From assembly GCA_028282865.1 (NCBI GenBank), contig JANQHA010000140.1, positions 1-7,418 of the forward strand: a stretch of 7,418 bases of DNA, read 5' to 3'. The notes beneath the pieces are model-generated. The model saw only the letters and a list, made by a program, of their open reading frames with translations, was not told the DNA's origin and searched no databases. The position numbers were made by a program, and so were the translations under genes. Each line of letters opens with the position of its first letter. The first letter of the stretch is position 1. Positions 6,268 through 7,418 of this stretch are shown in pieces. The DNA is from Oligoflexales bacterium (GTDB lineage Bacteria > Bdellovibrionota_B > Oligoflexia > Oligoflexales > CACXFL01).

Positions 6268-7418
6268 ATGTCCACCAGTGTATTGGTTGTCGATGATAAC
6301 CCTGAAATCGTAGTGCTTTTGAGTTCTCACTTAGCTAGAACAGAATTTGATGTCTTCTCCGCTTCGAGTGGCTATGAGGCAATGGAGGAATTAGAAACCA
6401 ACAAGGTTTCTTTGGTTCTAACCGACTATCACATGGAGGACGGTGACGGTGTGTCTCTTTCTCACTACTGTGCTAATCTCGGTATACCATGTGTTGTTGT
6501 TACTTCTTTTAATATCGACTCGGTACGGCCGTACCTTCCAGGTACTGTGTCAGTGATTGACAAGGTCAAGTGTTTTGAGGGCGATTACCTTGTCGACTTT
6601 GTTAAGGATTTCATGGACCAGTCAAGTGAGGAGTCACGCTCAAAGATAACCCTTAAAGTTCTTATGCTAGATGATGATAAAGTTGATTTCGAAATGGTAA
6701 ATAGATTACTCTCCTCAATTAATAATCCAAAGTATGAAGTGGACTATTCACATGATATCGACCATGTTTTGTCTCAAATGTCATCAAATAGCTATGACGC
6801 GTATTTGATTGACTTCAAATTGGGTTTCGAGAACGGCATAAGTATACTTCGGCGCGGTAAACAGATTGGCTGCACCAAGCCAATGCTAATACTTACAGGC
6901 TTTACATCTAACACAATCGACCAGCAGGCTATGGTGTCTGGAGCCGACGACTTTATTAATAAAGATAAGCTGAGTGGCGCGACAATCGATAGATCTATCC
7001 GCTATGCTATTGAGCGACGTCGAAAAGACCGGCAGGTAAATGAGCAGCAAATGAAGCTTTCACATGCATTGAAATTATCTGCTGTCGGGCAAATGGCAAA
7101 TTCGATTATCCATGATATTAGAAATCCCTTAGCTATTATATCTGGGAAGGCCTCCATTCTTAAAAAACACCTTAAAAATGAAGCCCATCTTTCCAGAACC
7201 GTTGAGAAAGAGATCGATATTATAATGAAGTCTGTAAGGCAAATGTCGGAGATCATCGAAGGGCTGCAGAATTTTTCTAGAGATTCGGCTAAAGATAGTT
7301 GTGAAAAAACTTCTCTGAAAGACATAGTTCAGGATTCCGTAGCACTTTGTCGACCTCGATTGAAGACTAGCCAGGTCTCGATAGATATTTCCAATGTGGA
7401 TGAAACCATTGAACTTGA
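6268..7418 (+). CDS. Dual-receiver histidine kinase, REC-REC-HisKA (3' truncated by window)
   Basis: The reading frame is open from the ATG at 6268 to the right edge, 383 codons. GGAG at 6257-6260 lies 7 nt upstream, a good ribosome site. Receiver 1 (about 3-117) has D9/D10, phospho-acceptor D53 in LTDYHMEDGDG, T79 and K99; its stretch from T79 to K99 is shorter than usual and the Pro normally after the Lys is missing. Receiver 2 (about 128-245) has D135-D137, phospho-acceptor D182, T210 and K232. A helical linker with RSIRYAIERRR, similar to the one in the hybrid kinase at 1717-3345, joins it to a HisKA domain with H-box IIHDIRNPL (His282), closer to NtrB-type kinases than to pairs A and B. 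The ATPase domain is expected past the edge and cannot be seen. No membrane segment is present. Two N-terminal receivers suggest control by phosphorylation from one or two other kinases. Confidence 0.9.
   Translation, partial: MSTSVLVVDDNPEIVVLLSSHLARTEFDVFSASSGYEAMEELETNKVSLVLTDYHMEDGDGVSLSHYCANLGIPCVVVTSFNIDSVRPYLPGTVSVIDKVKCFEGDYLVDFVKDFMDQSSEESRSKITLKVLMLDDDKVDFEMVNRLLSSINNPKYEVDYSHDIDHVLSQMSSNSYDAYLIDFKLGFENGISILRRGKQIGCTKPMLILTGFTSNTIDQQAMVSGADDFINKDKLSGATIDRSIRYAIERRRKDRQVNEQQMKLSHALKLSAVGQMANSIIHDIRNPLAIISGKASILKKHLKNEAHLSRTVEKEIDIIMKSVRQMSEIIEGLQNFSRDSAKDSCEKTSLKDIVQDSVALCRPRLKTSQVSIDISNVDETIEL

Noticed and set aside
7002..7325. Reverse-strand ORF of 107 codons
   Set aside because: It is antisense to the HisKA region of the dual-receiver kinase, whose frame is open throughout and carries the H-box.
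1..7418. Insertion sequences, CRISPR arrays, tRNA genes or attachment sites
   Set aside because: No transposase, regularly spaced repeats, cloverleaf or flanking direct repeats were seen; the repeated similarity present is explained by paralogous kinase domains.

Overview
This window is a dense cluster of two-component (His-Asp phosphotransfer) signalling genes and little else. It comes from a bacterium with a fairly AT-rich genome and good Shine-Dalgarno sites. The membrane-sensor kinases and the receiver-rich hybrid architectures suggest a Gram-negative, signalling-rich organism (a marine gammaproteobacterium or a Bdellovibrio/Oligoflexia-type lineage would fit). That is inference from style; there is no rRNA, tRNA or housekeeping gene to anchor taxonomy.

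Layout, left to right. (1) The reverse-strand pair A is a four-helix membrane PAS histidine kinase (87-1523). It runs by an 8-bp overlap into a single-domain CheY/Rcp1-like response regulator that is cut by the left edge (1-94). (2) A 193-bp divergent spacer (1524-1716) carries a perfect 18-bp palindrome. (3) On the forward strand is a soluble hybrid kinase, REC-HisKA-HATPase-REC (1717-3345). (4) Convergent with it after only 15 bp is reverse-strand pair B: a response regulator (3361-3786) translationally coupled to an upstream membrane histidine kinase (3786-5828). This kinase has an eight-helix MASE3-like membrane domain and a PAS domain that keeps the FixL heme-ligand signature. (5) A 439-bp divergent non-coding spacer (5829-6267) has a credible promoter and palindromes. 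(6) A forward-strand dual-receiver kinase, REC-REC-HisKA-..., starts at 6268 and leaves the window inside its ATPase region.

How they may work together (inference). Pairs A and B are paralogous modules with nearly identical H-boxes but different sensors, each feeding a one-domain receiver. The two forward-strand kinases begin with receiver domains, so they are candidates to be controlled by phosphorylation from elsewhere, possibly from the neighbouring kinases. No DNA-binding, cyclic-di-GMP or HPt domain is encoded in the window, so the output lies outside it or acts by protein-protein contact. The most testable novelty is the possible heme-based gas/redox sensing by the kinase at 3786-5828, embedded in this receiver-rich array.
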